Part shown: in pieces, positions 8,580-18,543 of the stretch | Layout: each line of letters starts with the position of its first letter | Numbering within the stretch: the stretch's first letter is position 1 | Assembly (NCBI RefSeq): GCF_001748245.1 | Contig: NZ_BDFO01000001.1 | Span: forward strand, 4,297,853-4,361,852 | Length of the DNA stretch: 64,000 bases | Direction of reading: 5' to 3' | Source: Oligoflexus tunisiensis | GTDB lineage: Bacteria > Bdellovibrionota_B > Oligoflexia > Oligoflexales > Oligoflexaceae | Translations under genes and position numbers: made by a program | Notes under the pieces: model-generated | The model's database searches: none | What the model was told of the DNA's origin: nothing | What the model saw: the letters and a program-made list of their open reading frames with translations, nothing else

Positions 8580-11500
8580 TTAATGCAGGCCCGCTTCCCA
8601 GGCGGGATCGGAAGGACGCTGATTCAACACGCGATCCAGTGTCCGGCGCAGGACATCCATTTGAATGGGCTTGGAGAGATGGAGATCGCAGCCGGCCGCG
8701 ATCGTTTTTTCCACTTCCTCTTTCAGCGCGTGGGCGGTCAGAGCCACGATGGGTTTGCGATAGCCCAGAGCCCGCAGGCGCCGCGTGGCTTCCAGACCAT
8801 CCATAATCGGCATCATCATGTCCATCAGAATGATATCGTAACTTCTCTTCGTGGCGAGCTGAATGGCTTCCTCACCGTTGACGGCGACATCCACCCGGGC
8901 CCCGAGTTTTTTCAGAAAGATTTTGATCAGAATCTGATTGTCCGGCGAATCCTCAGCCAGCAGCACCGTGTACTCTCCCGCCGTTGGCGCCAGGGAACTG
9001 GTGCGGGCGGACTGCCGAAGAGCATCCTGGAATGAGGAAAGGAAGGGTGTGCCTGCCGCATGCGGTGCCGCCACGTTCAGCATGAACGAGGAGCCGCGAC
9101 CCGGTTCGCTCCAGTTCAACCGGAGATCCCCTTCCAAGGCCTGCGCCAAGCGCCGCGACAGATGCAGTCCAAGGCCCGTGCCTCCAAACTTCCGACTGAT
9201 GCCGGAATCCACCTGGGAAAAGGCCCGGAAGAGTTTATCAGCCTTGCCGGCCTCGATGCCGAGTCCGCTGTCCTCCACTTCCAGGTGCAGGAATTCATAC
9301 TGATAACGAAGGCGGATCAGAATATGGCCCCGTTCGGTGAATTTGATCGCGTTCGACAGGAGATTCAGCAGAATCTGGCGCAAGCGCAAGGGATCGGATT
9401 CCAGGTACTCGGGCACGGCCGATTCAAACTTCACCTGAAGGTCGAGACCTTTCCTTTGCGCCAGCACAGCCATCGAATTCACGCTTTCGGCGATCAGATC
9501 GAGCACCGCAAACGCATGACGGTCGATTTTGAATTCCCCGGATTCCACTGCGGAAAGATCCAGAATATCATCGATGATGGCCAGAAGATGCCCCCCGCTC
9601 GCCTTGATGCTGGTGGCATAAGCCATGCGGTCCCCTTCCGGCAAACCGCGTTCCAAAAGCAGATCGGCATAGCCCAGCACGGAACTCATCGGCGAGCGTA
9701 TTTCATGGCTCATGTTGGCCAGAAAGCGGCTCTTGGCCTTGTTCGCTTCTTCCGCCGTTTCCTTGGCCTTGGCCAGTTCCTGCAGCGCAAGCTTGTATTC
9801 ATGAATATTGGTGGCTGTCCCGTACCATTTCTTGACCTTGCCATCCGCCTGTTTCACAGGATTGGCTCGACTCAGGTGCCAGCAATAGCTGCCGTCCTGC
9901 ATGCGCACGCGATGCTCGCAGACGTAGGTTTTTTCCTGAGCGACCGCCTCGCGCCAGGTTTCGATGGTGGGATGCAAATCGTCCGGATGAAGGGTGGGCT
10001 GCCAGTCCCAGTTCCCACTCTGGCTTCGCATAAAGCCATCATATTCCTGGGCGCGATCATTATAGTAATCGACATGACCGTCCGGTCCCGCGGTCCAGAC
10101 CAGCTGCGGCATGGAGTTCGCCAGATCGCGGAATCTGGCCTCCGATTCCACCAGGGCCTGCTGAAATTCGCGGAGTTCCGTGATATCCGTGTTGGTGCCA
10201 AACCACTGTTCGATTTTGCCCGTTTCATTGGCCAGGGGAACGGCCCTTGATAAAAACCAGCGCCATTCTCCAGAGGCGCTGCGCAGGGGAAAGGTATCCT
10301 CCCAGATTTCACCGCGGGCCAGACACTGTTGAAACTTTTTCACCACGCGTTCCATATGATCGGGATGATGACAGTTCCTCCAGGCCTGCGTGGTGATCTC
10401 CTCCGGCTTCATGCCGGTATAGGTGAACCATCGATCATTATACCAGGACATCTCGCCCGTCGGCCGGGCCATCCAGGCCATTTGCGGAATGGAATTGGCC
10501 AGGACCTTGAAGAGCTGAGCCGTTTCCTCAAGCTGGGCTTGGGCCAGCTTTCGATCGTGGATATCGTACATCGTGCCCGCGAAACCCAGGAAGTTGCCGT
10601 CGCTATCATAGCGCGGATTGCCCGCATCCACGGCCCAGCGATAGTCACCCGACCTGGTCCGCAATCGATATTCGGCATAAAAGGATTTACGGTTGCCATT
10701 GGCCGTGAGAAAGGCCTGTCGCGTGTGGTCCCGATCCTCTTCATGCACGGCCTGCAACCAGCCGAAACCCAAAGCTTCGCTGCGCATCTGACCGGTCAGA
10801 TCATACCATTTCTGGCTGAGGTAGGTGCAGACCCCATCCTTTTCCGTAATCCAAAGGATGGCGGGCGACACATCCACGCTGCGTTGAAAATCAAGCTGAG
10901 CCAGCTTGCGGTCGGTGATGTCACGCGCGACTCCAACAAAGCGCTGGAGTTGACCCTTGTCATCGCGAACCGGACTCCCCATGACTTCCAGCCAAACCAG
11001 ATCGCCTGTGCCGGTGCGCATGCGGTATTCGCAGACATAATCGCTTTGGGTGTTGGCCGCAGCCCTGAACTTCATCATCACGTCGATCCGATCATCGGGA
11101 TGTACCAGCTCGTATAAATCCGCAACGGAGTAATCCTGCAGATTCGGCTTCAAACACAATTGGTCCCAGAGCCTGCCACAGCCGCGGTTGACACAGGTGG
11201 TGACGTCATACTCCCAGATGCCAAGCTGGGCCGCTTCGGTTGCAAGGCGCAGCTGCAGGGATGACTCCGTCAGGGCCGCTTCCGCCTGCTTGCGGGCGGA
11301 AATGTTCTTGACCGTCGAGATATAAAACTGAGGCGTGCCATCCTTTGCAAGTGACAGGGAAACCGAGAGCAAAACCCATACCTGGCTTCCATCCTTGCGG
11401 ATGTAGCGTTTTTCCAGGCTATAGGTTGGGATTTCCTTCCTCCAAAGCTTGCGCGCCAGCTCCAGGTCGCCATTCAAATCATCGGGATGCGTGAGTTCCT

Positions 11501-11798
11501 GAAAGGTACGACCGGCCAGCTCTTCAAGGGTATAACCGAGAATTCGGCAGAAATAAGGATTCAGACGGACCCAGTGTCCATCCTCTTTTACATGAGCAAT
11601 TCCCACCTGAGCCTGTTCAAAGGTATCACGCAGCAGGCGCTCTTTTTCTTCCACCTTGAGGCGCAGGCGTCGTTCATGCAGCAGCCAGGCGCCAGACGCA
11701 AGGATGACAAGTCCGGCAAGGATGGACGTCCCCTGCGCAAGCAGCACGCTTGCGCCGAGCCCCATCGCGAGCAGGATAAGCCAGGCAACCTTGTCCAT
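8580..11798 (-). CDS. hybrid sensor histidine kinase with five PAS domains
   Basis: 1072 residues. Two short N-terminal hydrophobic stretches (3-22, 24-40) anchor it without a large periplasmic loop. Five consecutive PAS/PAC units follow at roughly 50-170, 175-295, 298-420, 424-545 and 548-670, each ending with a recognisable PAC tail (for example VGVARDITDRKLAQ). Next come a HisKA domain with phospho-acceptor in MSHEIRSPMS (about 700), a HATPase with N box NLLSNAIKF and G boxes DSGLGIE and GGTGLGLHLS, and a C-terminal receiver (LLAEDSPDNQ, acceptor Asp in IILMDMMMP, Lys in LSKPI). Cytosolic signal detection via stacked PAS domains is likely; some may bind a cofactor. A downstream Hpt acceptor could be the REC-Hpt protein at 33.4 kb, but nothing here proves it. 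Confidence 0.92.
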   Translation of the reverse strand: MDKVAWLILLAMGLGASVLLAQGTSILAGLVILASGAWLLHERRLRLKVEEKERLLRDTFEQAQVGIAHVKEDGHWVRLNPYFCRILGYTLEELAGRTFQELTHPDDLNGDLELARKLWRKEIPTYSLEKRYIRKDGSQVWVLLSVSLSLAKDGTPQFYISTVKNISARKQAEAALTESSLQLRLATEAAQLGIWEYDVTTCVNRGCGRLWDQLCLKPNLQDYSVADLYELVHPDDRIDVMMKFRAAANTQSDYVCEYRMRTGTGDLVWLEVMGSPVRDDKGQLQRFVGVARDITDRKLAQLDFQRSVDVSPAILWITEKDGVCTYLSQKWYDLTGQMRSEALGFGWLQAVHEEDRDHTRQAFLTANGNRKSFYAEYRLRTRSGDYRWAVDAGNPRYDSDGNFLGFAGTMYDIHDRKLAQAQLEETAQLFKVLANSIPQMAWMARPTGEMSWYNDRWFTYTGMKPEEITTQAWRNCHHPDHMERVVKKFQQCLARGEIWEDTFPLRSASGEWRWFLSRAVPLANETGKIEQWFGTNTDITELREFQQALVESEARFRDLANSMPQLVWTAGPDGHVDYYNDRAQEYDGFMRSQSGNWDWQPTLHPDDLHPTIETWREAVAQEKTYVCEHRVRMQDGSYCWHLSRANPVKQADGKVKKWYGTATNIHEYKLALQELAKAKETAEEANKAKSRFLANMSHEIRSPMSSVLGYADLLLERGLPEGDRMAYATSIKASGGHLLAIIDDILDLSAVESGEFKIDRHAFAVLDLIAESVNSMAVLAQRKGLDLQVKFESAVPEYLESDPLRLRQILLNLLSNAIKFTERGHILIRLRYQYEFLHLEVEDSGLGIEAGKADKLFRAFSQVDSGISRKFGGTGLGLHLSRRLAQALEGDLRLNWSEPGRGSSFMLNVAAPHAAGTPFLSSFQDALRQSARTSSLAPTAGEYTVLLAEDSPDNQILIKIFLKKLGARVDVAVNGEEAIQLATKRSYDIILMDMMMPIMDGLEATRRLRALGYRKPIVALTAHALKEEVEKTIAAGCDLHLSKPIQMDVLRRTLDRVLNQRPSDPAWEAGLH

Positions 11799-11991
11799 AG
11801 AACCCCACTGGAACGGAATGATTCAGGGGCGGAGTATAACGAACAGCTAAAATTCTGTCACAAAATATCCGAATTCTGCGGCACTTGGCAACCTGGCAGG
11901 GCTAGGCATAATGACCCGGAAGCTCTCGACAAGACCAGGCGTTTGATGGCAAGCTCCGCAGATTCTACAGATTGTAAAAGGAACGCGTGAG

Positions 11992-13689
11992 ATGATTCGT
12001 CTGATCCCTCTGTTTTTGCTTTCCCTGATCTGCCTGGCGCTGACGGCAAACCCGGCCTGGGCCCAGCTCGCCCGTTTAAAGAAACCCAAACTGATCCTCA
12101 CTCTGGTGGTGGATCAGTTCCGCGTCGATCAGCTGGCCCGTTTTCACAGCCGCCTTTTGCCAGCGCAGGGCGCCCGGGGTGAAGCCGGGGGTTTTCGGTA
12201 TCTGACGGAGCGGGGGGCCTATTATCCTTTTGCGGAATTCGGTCTTCTGCAAAACATGACCTGTCCCGGCCATGCGACGATCCTGACGGGAGCCCACGCC
12301 TATCAGCACGGCATACCGATTAACATCTGGTATGATGCCGCGAGCGGGAAAAAAATTTACTGCGTTGAGGATCCCGCCAGTCTCCAGGTGGGTGTGGCGG
12401 ATCCTTCCCAGGTTCGCGGCGTCTCGCCACGCAATCTGCGGGGCAGCACCCTGGGCGATGAATTAAAAAACTCGGGTTATCCGACTCGCGTGGTGACAAT
12501 TGCACTGAAGGATCGCTCCGCTATTCTCCTCGGCGGCGCGCGGGCTGACCTGGCTCTTTGGTTTGATCGTGACGGGCAGCATTGGGTTTCCAGCCGTTAT
12601 TATCTGCCGCAAGGTGAGTTGCCGACCTGGGTTCAGGAACTGAATGCCTCCTTGCGCAAAAACCAAAAGGACCAGCTGCATTGGGCGAAGCCCGCGGGCG
12701 CTGGCAGCGGCACCTCATGGACGAGCAATGAGCATGTGACGCTATCCAAAACCACCGAAGCGATGGGCCGTGATTTTCCGCATCGAACATCGGGCCGCCA
12801 TGCGCAGGCCGTGAATTATCCGGAAGGAACGGTCTGGACCGTGGATGCTGCTGTCAAGGCTTTGCAGAGCCTCAAGCTCGGTCGCGGGCAGGCCACTGAC
12901 CTGCTGGCTGTGAGTTTTTCGAGTCACGATGGTCTCTCGCACAGCTATGGCCCCAACAGTCGTCAGCTGGAGGAACTCATGCTGGTCGAGGATCGGGAAA
13001 TTGCGCGCCTCCTGCAGGCTGTTCAAAAAACGGTGGGACTCGATGAAACCGTGATCGTGCTCACCGGCGACCACGGCGGTATGCCGAGTGCCGAGTGGTT
13101 GCGGGCCCAAAAAATGGATGCCGGACGCGTGGATGAAGCGGGTCTTCAGCAGCAGGCGGAGGCTTTTCTTGTGAAAACCTTCGGCGCGGCTCAGGATGGT
13201 TCCTGGCTGGCCTACTCGTCCAACTTCAATTTCTTTTTGAATCCGGCCGTCCTCCGGCAGCACAAACTGGAGCGGGACGCGGTTCTGCAGAGGCTGAAGA
13301 AATTCTTTCAGGAGGAGGCCAACGGGCGGGAGGCGATCCTGCATGTGATCACGGCGGAGGATGTGCGGCAGAACACGTTGCCTCCTGGTCTTTTGCAGAA
13401 GCTGATCACACAGACTTACACGGCGGGTCGCAGCGGGGATGTATTGATGATCCTGAAGCCGCATTATGTGATGCCCGGGTCCACGGCCGAGCATATGAGC
13501 GCTTATTCGTATGATCGGATGGTCCCCCTCGTCATCGCCGGCCCCCAGGTCAAGCCTGGGGTTTACGGTCAGAAAGCCGAGATCATCGACATCGCACCGA
13601 CGCTGGCTTTCTTTGCCGGCACCACGCCGCCCTCAGGGAGCGAAGGTCGGGTGTTGCATGAGATTCTTCGGAGTGAGGTGCGGAAGTGA
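11992..13689 (+). CDS. PafA-like alkaline phosphatase / type I phosphodiesterase
   Basis: 565 residues with a cleavable signal peptide (cut near PAWA-QL), so periplasmic or secreted. The fold is that of the alkaline-phosphatase/NPP superfamily: metal ligand Asp41 in LTLVVDQFR, nucleophile Thr90 in NMTCPGHATILTG, further metal ligands in SSHDGLSHSYGP and VIVLTGDHGGMP, and a C-terminal His in TAEHMSAYSYDRMVPLV. This arrangement (Thr nucleophile, about 550 residues) fits phosphate-irrepressible PafA-type phosphatases that hydrolyse phosphomonoesters. SD AAGGA precedes the ATG. Monocistronic, convergent to the next gene and separated from it by a hairpin. Confidence 0.85.
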   Translation: MIRLIPLFLLSLICLALTANPAWAQLARLKKPKLILTLVVDQFRVDQLARFHSRLLPAQGARGEAGGFRYLTERGAYYPFAEFGLLQNMTCPGHATILTGAHAYQHGIPINIWYDAASGKKIYCVEDPASLQVGVADPSQVRGVSPRNLRGSTLGDELKNSGYPTRVVTIALKDRSAILLGGARADLALWFDRDGQHWVSSRYYLPQGELPTWVQELNASLRKNQKDQLHWAKPAGAGSGTSWTSNEHVTLSKTTEAMGRDFPHRTSGRHAQAVNYPEGTVWTVDAAVKALQSLKLGRGQATDLLAVSFSSHDGLSHSYGPNSRQLEELMLVEDREIARLLQAVQKTVGLDETVIVLTGDHGGMPSAEWLRAQKMDAGRVDEAGLQQQAEAFLVKTFGAAQDGSWLAYSSNFNFFLNPAVLRQHKLERDAVLQRLKKFFQEEANGREAILHVITAEDVRQNTLPPGLLQKLITQTYTAGRSGDVLMILKPHYVMPGSTAEHMSAYSYDRMVPLVIAGPQVKPGVYGQKAEIIDIAPTLAFFAGTTPPSGSEGRVLHEILRSEVRK

Positions 13690-13700
13690 ACGGCCTGAAA

Positions 13701-13723
13701 GCTGCGCCTCATGAAGGCGCAGC
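13701..13723. terminator. hairpin between convergent genes
   Basis: A 9-bp perfect stem GCTGCGCCT/AGGCGCAGC with a 5-base loop between the convergent phosphatase and lipoprotein genes; probably a bidirectional terminator, although no long T run follows. Confidence 0.6.
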
Positions 13724-13731
13724 GCGATACC

Positions 13732-14985
13732 TTAAGGAATCAGCGTCGCGGTATAAGGCACGAGGTCGATGCCGTTCAACTTCAAACGCTCGCCGGTGTG
13801 GTTTTCCGCCTTGAAGGCACTGTAGGTTGGATTGACGGTTGGATCAGGCGCAGCCCCTTCCGTCAGCTTAAAGGAACCATCGGCGTTCGTTTCCATCAGC
13901 CAGAAGTTTTCATCACCTTTGAGCTGAAGATTGAAAGCCGCCCCTTCGTTAACGGAACGCCGGGTATAGGCCGCCAGCAGCACACCATCACTGCGGAGCA
14001 TCAGACCGGTGTAAACCGTAGGATCCGGTGTGGCCACGAGAGGACGACTGCCGTTCGCTTCATCATTCAGCGCAATGGCAAAGCGCTTGATTTGGGGCGC
14101 GCGATCATCGGTTGCATAAAGCGCGGTCCTTTGCGTGCAAAGAAAGAGCCCAGCCTTGTCCCCTTTGCAATCCGCATCAGCCTGATTGAAAGCTTTCGCA
14201 TCCAAAGCGTCCGCACCATACGCAACCAGCTCCTTGGTGGCGTTGTTCAGCATATTCCCCATGGCGGCGAAATTGTAGGAGTCAAACAGCAGGCGCAAAC
14301 CCACAGTGGCTGAAACCGATGGCGCGCACTCCGTGCAGTCTTCCGCCTCGGCCTCAGCGATTTGCTCTTCGGTCAATTCCGCTGTAATCGCCTGGGCCAG
14401 AGGGATTTGAACCCCACAGCCCGAGAATTCAAACGTCACGGGTTTGGCATCCGCAACCGCACCGGCGACGATGCCAGCCGCGGTATCCGTGATGTAGGTG
14501 ACACCATTCAGGGTTGCCGATCCGGTGACTTCCACCGTCTGCTTGCCACCGATTTCCGCACACATGCCGACCCGGACCTTGGTGTAGGTGTCGGGAGCCA
14601 ATTCAACCGGAGCCGCATTCAGAGCGTCTTCGAATTCCTGAAGATTGGAGACCTCGACCATGCAGTCGGCATTGGTGGAACCTTCACAATTATAAATATT
14701 ATAACCCTGGGAACTCCAATCGTTGGGATCCCCGCTGGAAATGGAAATGTCCTTGATGGAAAGCCGAATGGACGTCGGGGTGAAGCTCTGCATCAGCGAG
14801 GTGTCCTCGCTCGGATCAATCAACCGTGTCCCTGGATTTTTCTTCAACCCAGCCGTTTCAGATAAGGGAAAACGCAGAATTTGAGGTTGCACCGTAATCT
14901 TCTGTTCATCATCGGATTCTTCCTTCTTGCTGCACGCGAAGAGAAGACCAAAGGCCAGTAACCCGACCGTCCAGGGAGAGAGCAT
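13732..14985 (-). CDS. hypothetical lipoprotein
   Basis: 417 residues with signal and lipobox LLFAC (Cys18). A charged spacer follows, then a beta-rich domain beginning near 65 (SFTPTSIRLSIKDISISSGD) that resembles the N-terminal strands of DUF4382-like cell-surface domains: a metal-site-like opening, then APDTYTKVRVGMCAEIGGKQ. The C-terminal half (residues 260-417) contains repeated short strands and ends in hydrophobic residues. Eight cysteines outside the lipobox suggest periplasmic disulphides. SD AGGA is seven bases upstream of the ATG. I cannot assign a function. Confidence 0.7.
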   Translation of the reverse strand: MLSPWTVGLLAFGLLFACSKKEESDDEQKITVQPQILRFPLSETAGLKKNPGTRLIDPSEDTSLMQSFTPTSIRLSIKDISISSGDPNDWSSQGYNIYNCEGSTNADCMVEVSNLQEFEDALNAAPVELAPDTYTKVRVGMCAEIGGKQTVEVTGSATLNGVTYITDTAAGIVAGAVADAKPVTFEFSGCGVQIPLAQAITAELTEEQIAEAEAEDCTECAPSVSATVGLRLLFDSYNFAAMGNMLNNATKELVAYGADALDAKAFNQADADCKGDKAGLFLCTQRTALYATDDRAPQIKRFAIALNDEANGSRPLVATPDPTVYTGLMLRSDGVLLAAYTRRSVNEGAAFNLQLKGDENFWLMETNADGSFKLTEGAAPDPTVNPTYSAFKAENHTGERLKLNGIDLVPYTATLIP

Positions 14986-15126
14986 AGTCCAATCCTTTCA
15001 CTAACCATTTCAGGTATTCCACTCTCTCAACTTTATCAAAATTCCTTAAAGTAAACTATGTACGCACTCGCCCGAGCGAACCACGCCCTTTCACTTCGCC
15101 CAAAAATCGGAGAATTTCCTCTGGAG

Positions 15127-15792
15127 TCAAGCCTCACCACGCCGCGTGAATCGTCGAAACGCGCGCCAGACCTCATCCGGGTGTTCGGCCAGGACATCCG
15201 GTTCCGTGTCCTTCATGATGCTGCGGTCCACGTCCACGTTCCACAGGGCGGCCACGGCCATGGCTCCGGCCGCTCGCGCCGCTCGGATATCGCTCGGTGA
15301 ATCGCCGACATAGCATACGTGTGAGGGCGGGATGCCCAATTGAAAAGCGGCCCGCAGAAGTCCTTCCGGATCCGGCTTGGGACTGCCCAGTTCATCGTCA
15401 GTGACGATGGCCTGGAAATCATCCAAAAGACCATGAGGTTCGAGCAGAATATTCAGATCATCCCGATGGCGTCCGGTGACAATGGCCATGGGCACGTCCG
15501 CGGCGTGGGCCTGGTCCAGCAGCTCGCGAATGCCGGGATAAACCTGCGTCCTGGGTGCAACTTTTTTCTGATACTCTTTGTAGTAGATGTAGGCTTCGCG
15601 TGCACGCGCGCCATCACCGAGCAGATGCAGGAGAACGCGGTCGGCTGCCAAACCAAAATGGCTCTTGATTTCAGCGATGGTTCGCGGTTTTTCACCCATT
15701 TGCTGCAGGGCGTAGTGGTAGGATTCCACGGCGGCGTCCAGGGAATCCATTAAGGTACCGTCACAGTCAAATATAAGCGCATGATTTTTCAT
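15127..15792 (-). CDS. HAD-family hydrolase (phosphoglycolate phosphatase-like)
   Basis: 221 residues. Motif I is DCDGTLMDS (nucleophile Asp9, acid Asp11), motif II is the Thr in VTGRHR, motif III the Lys in GSPKPDPEG and motif IV GDSPSDIRAARAAG. The helical cap sits between motif I and II (C1 type), typical of the Gph/PGP branch which dephosphorylates small phosphate esters such as 2-phosphoglycolate. SD AAGGGGG lies before the ATG. Cytosolic, no operon partner. Confidence 0.85.
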   Translation of the reverse strand: MKNHALIFDCDGTLMDSLDAAVESYHYALQQMGEKPRTIAEIKSHFGLAADRVLLHLLGDGARAREAYIYYKEYQKKVAPRTQVYPGIRELLDQAHAADVPMAIVTGRHRDDLNILLEPHGLLDDFQAIVTDDELGSPKPDPEGLLRAAFQLGIPPSHVCYVGDSPSDIRAARAAGAMAVAALWNVDVDRSIMKDTEPDVLAEHPDEVWRAFRRFTRRGEA

Positions 15793-15847
15793 GCAACCCC
15801 CTTTCGCGGCATCCCTGCCTCGAAAGAGGTGATATCACAAGGCGATC

Positions 15848-17431
15848 TTAACGAAAACTGAATTCAAGAATCAACGGCAGGTGATCGCTACCTTCCCGCA
15901 GCGTGCCATAGGCGGCTGCACCGGATTTGATACAGGTCCCTGATTTATTTTTGTAAATATCCAGAGCCCGGTTGTTGGCTTTTTCCGCCGCAATCACCGC
16001 ATCCGCGGCGGCCGCATCGGCGATGCAACCGTGATCCTTGAACTCCGGATTCACGAAATAGATTTCGAGGCGCTTGATGTCGATATCCTGCGACGCGATG
16101 ATGTAATCCAGCTGCTCGGTCTTGCTGCGACCGCGACCTTTGAAGTCAAAACCGAAAGGAATGAAGGTCGTATAGTCATGGAAGCCACCAAAGTCCTCGG
16201 GACGGAGCGGGCCGGCTTCGGCTTTCGCCAGAACTTCAGCCGGCATGTTTTCCTTGGCGATGATGGGCAGACCAAACTTGCGATCTGTTAGTCGGGAGTT
16301 GGCGGTTCCGGTATGGGTCAGGATGCGCTGCAGAGCCTGCGAACCGGGATAGATGGGGGAATCGATGGCCACATTCAGGTCGCCGGCCGCGATGAAGGAC
16401 GCGCCTGCACCCAGGGGACGAATCTCAGTTTGACAGCTGCGCACGCGACTTTTCGAATTGGGATCGCAACGACCGAGCAGGTACCATTCCAGAAATTCGA
16501 TCTGCGCTTTGTTGCGCTCGGGATTGGGATTGACGCTTTTGCCTTCCCGATCGAAACCAAAAGCCGGCACCGTATGGAAGGTGATCATGGCCACGTCGCG
16601 ACCCTCGATCGTCACCCAGCTGACATTGAAATTCTTATCGAAGAGCGGATATTTCTTGTAACGCTCGCCTTCCAGGTTCGCCGCCCGGGCCATGGCCTGG
16701 ATCGCTTCATCGGTGAGGCTCGCATCACGGTAATTGATGTTGGTATAACCAAGGTCAAAGCCGGTGATATCGAGTTCCGGATCCCAGTCGAACCAGGTAA
16801 GGCCGGCGTTGACCCAGCGCTTTTGAATGGGCGTGGAACTGGCAAAGACGGTTGAATACTGACCCGGAGTCCAGCCGAAGTTCACCTTGTCCATCAGAGC
16901 GTCCTTGCGGGCAAAATCCGGATCGCTATCGTAGGGACGCTCGCTCAGAAAGCGGTCGCCATCCCGCTGAGCAAGAGCACCGGTGTTGGCCGGACAGAAG
17001 GTGGAATCCCAGGTCGTGCCGGGTATGCGGCTCAAAATAAAATCGTGGTTCTGGACGATCGCCAGGCGCTTGCGCTCAGCCACCACCTGGGAAAAATCAC
17101 AGGCAAGGCTGGCCGTTTCCGTTTCCATCTTATCCACATCATACTGGATTTCATTCAGCGAAAGGAATTCCGGCTTCAATTCATTGAGGAGTTGCAGTGC
17201 GGATTTCACCTGCAAGGCCTTGCTCGCCGCGTTTCGATCTTCGGAAGGTGTTCCGGTCAAGGATTTTTCATAGGCATCGATTTTGGTGCTATCGATTTCC
17301 TTGATGTTCCAATGCACATAGCGATGGACGGCGCCTGCCTTCTCATCCTTCAACTGACTGGACTCTTGTGAACACGCATACAAACAGGAAGCAAGCACGA
17401 CAAGACCGGGGGCAAGCAGTTTCTTCATCAT
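15848..17431 (-). CDS. exported endonuclease/exonuclease/phosphatase (EEP) family lipoprotein
   Basis: 527 residues from the ATG at 17431 (AGGA eight bases upstream). The signal ends in a lipobox CLYAC. The EEP landmarks are visible: VHWNIKEID and FLSLNEIQYD near the start (Asn and Glu metal ligands), FHTVP in the middle, AAGDLNVAIDS (Asp/Asn pair) and the final SDHLPLILEF (Asp-His catalytic pair). Family members hydrolyse phosphodiesters in nucleic acids, phospholipids or sphingomyelin, or are 5' nucleotidases. The large insertions relative to DNase-I-like enzymes leave the substrate open. Likely cell-surface or periplasmic. Confidence 0.78.
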   Translation of the reverse strand: MMKKLLAPGLVVLASCLYACSQESSQLKDEKAGAVHRYVHWNIKEIDSTKIDAYEKSLTGTPSEDRNAASKALQVKSALQLLNELKPEFLSLNEIQYDVDKMETETASLACDFSQVVAERKRLAIVQNHDFILSRIPGTTWDSTFCPANTGALAQRDGDRFLSERPYDSDPDFARKDALMDKVNFGWTPGQYSTVFASSTPIQKRWVNAGLTWFDWDPELDITGFDLGYTNINYRDASLTDEAIQAMARAANLEGERYKKYPLFDKNFNVSWVTIEGRDVAMITFHTVPAFGFDREGKSVNPNPERNKAQIEFLEWYLLGRCDPNSKSRVRSCQTEIRPLGAGASFIAAGDLNVAIDSPIYPGSQALQRILTHTGTANSRLTDRKFGLPIIAKENMPAEVLAKAEAGPLRPEDFGGFHDYTTFIPFGFDFKGRGRSKTEQLDYIIASQDIDIKRLEIYFVNPEFKDHGCIADAAAADAVIAAEKANNRALDIYKNKSGTCIKSGAAAYGTLREGSDHLPLILEFSFR

Positions 17432-17611
17432 GAACAGCATCCTAAACAATAAGAGATGAACCGGGACCACAGGACCCTCCTTTTTGCAAAAAGGTGTTCA
17501 TTCTCATTTCTTAATAATTTCAGGATATTCGAGGAAGGCAGGCGGGCAAAACCGCTGACAACTGTCATGTTCCTGACAGCGCAGCACCTTACAATCGGTG
17601 AGTCCCAGAGT

Positions 17612-18337
17612 CTAGCCCAAAACGATAGAGGACCAGGCCGGATCCGGCATGACAGCGAGAGGATCCTGTCGTTCAAAGGGCGATTCAAACTGCCAAATAT
17701 CCAGACTGATGCAATGCAAGGCCGCGGCAACACTGGCTGCAGTCGGCAGGTCTTCGCTTATGAGCTGACGCATCCGTCTCGTGGCGTTCACGACATCCTG
17801 CACCCGGAGCTGGGCGAATTCCTGTTGAATGAAAGCAGGTGTGGAATGCAGACGCAGTTTTTTCAACTCCGTCATGGATTCAAAACCGAGACAGCCCAAC
17901 GTCCGCCAGGTTGTATAACCCCAGCCGGCCGGATCCAGCAGCCGAGCCAGCGCACTCACGCTGCGCAAGGCGGCTGGCGAGAGATAGGGGTGCCCCGCCT
18001 TCCAATCATCCAGACATTGGCTGAGGATTTGAATTTTATCAAAATCAGTTGAGGCTTGATAAAATTCCCAGAGCAAAATTGCAAAATCCTTGTTGGATAA
18101 ACAATTCGTCCAGGGCACGAAATCATTTTTTTCTTCACTGGTCACGGCCAGAAGATTTTGCACGCCGAGCATGAAACGTCCCACCAGGAGAGCGTTTTTC
18201 TCCATAAACGACGTGCGCGACAGGTCCTGTTGAAACAGATGTTGAGCGTTCTTTTCCAGTCTGGCGACTTTTTCAAGCACAACCGACTGGAAGCGAATAC
18301 GCAGGTATTCGCTGCCATAATTGTCGAGGCCGTCCAT
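17612..18337 (-). CDS. hypothetical helical protein
   Basis: 241 residues from the ATG at 18337; a TTG three bases upstream is also possible, with GGGAG 6-9 bases before either. No signal peptide, no membrane segment, strongly helical with many Leu/Phe positions and several Trp. No motif I recognise. It sits alone between the EEP lipoprotein and the SnoaL/PfpI operon, all on the minus strand, with short AT-rich gaps on both sides. Confidence 0.6.
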   Translation of the reverse strand: MDGLDNYGSEYLRIRFQSVVLEKVARLEKNAQHLFQQDLSRTSFMEKNALLVGRFMLGVQNLLAVTSEEKNDFVPWTNCLSNKDFAILLWEFYQASTDFDKIQILSQCLDDWKAGHPYLSPAALRSVSALARLLDPAGWGYTTWRTLGCLGFESMTELKKLRLHSTPAFIQQEFAQLRVQDVVNATRRMRQLISEDLPTAASVAAALHCISLDIWQFESPFERQDPLAVMPDPAWSSIVLG

Positions 18338-18543
18338 CAAGTGATGCTCCCTCTTCTATGACGCTGCATTAAAAACACTTCTATCTTATTTTTCTCACAG
18401 ATGCAATTGACTCTGTAGGCCGTCAGGAGAGCGTCCTATTTTTTCGCGGTGGGCGTGGCTTGTGGGAGCAGCCGATCCTGGAGCGTGCGTACACCTTAAG
18501 ATCGCGCTGCCTGAAGATGGAAAAGGCCCGAATGAAGGAACCT

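Noticed and set aside
9060..10250. Plus-strand ORF of 396 codons opposite the hybrid kinase
   Set aside because: Antisense shadow of PAS and kinase codons; no domain and unlikely composition.
17559..17583. Inverted repeat TGTCA...TGACA between the EEP lipoprotein and the helical protein
   Set aside because: Short arms and no clear link to a start or stop; could be chance.
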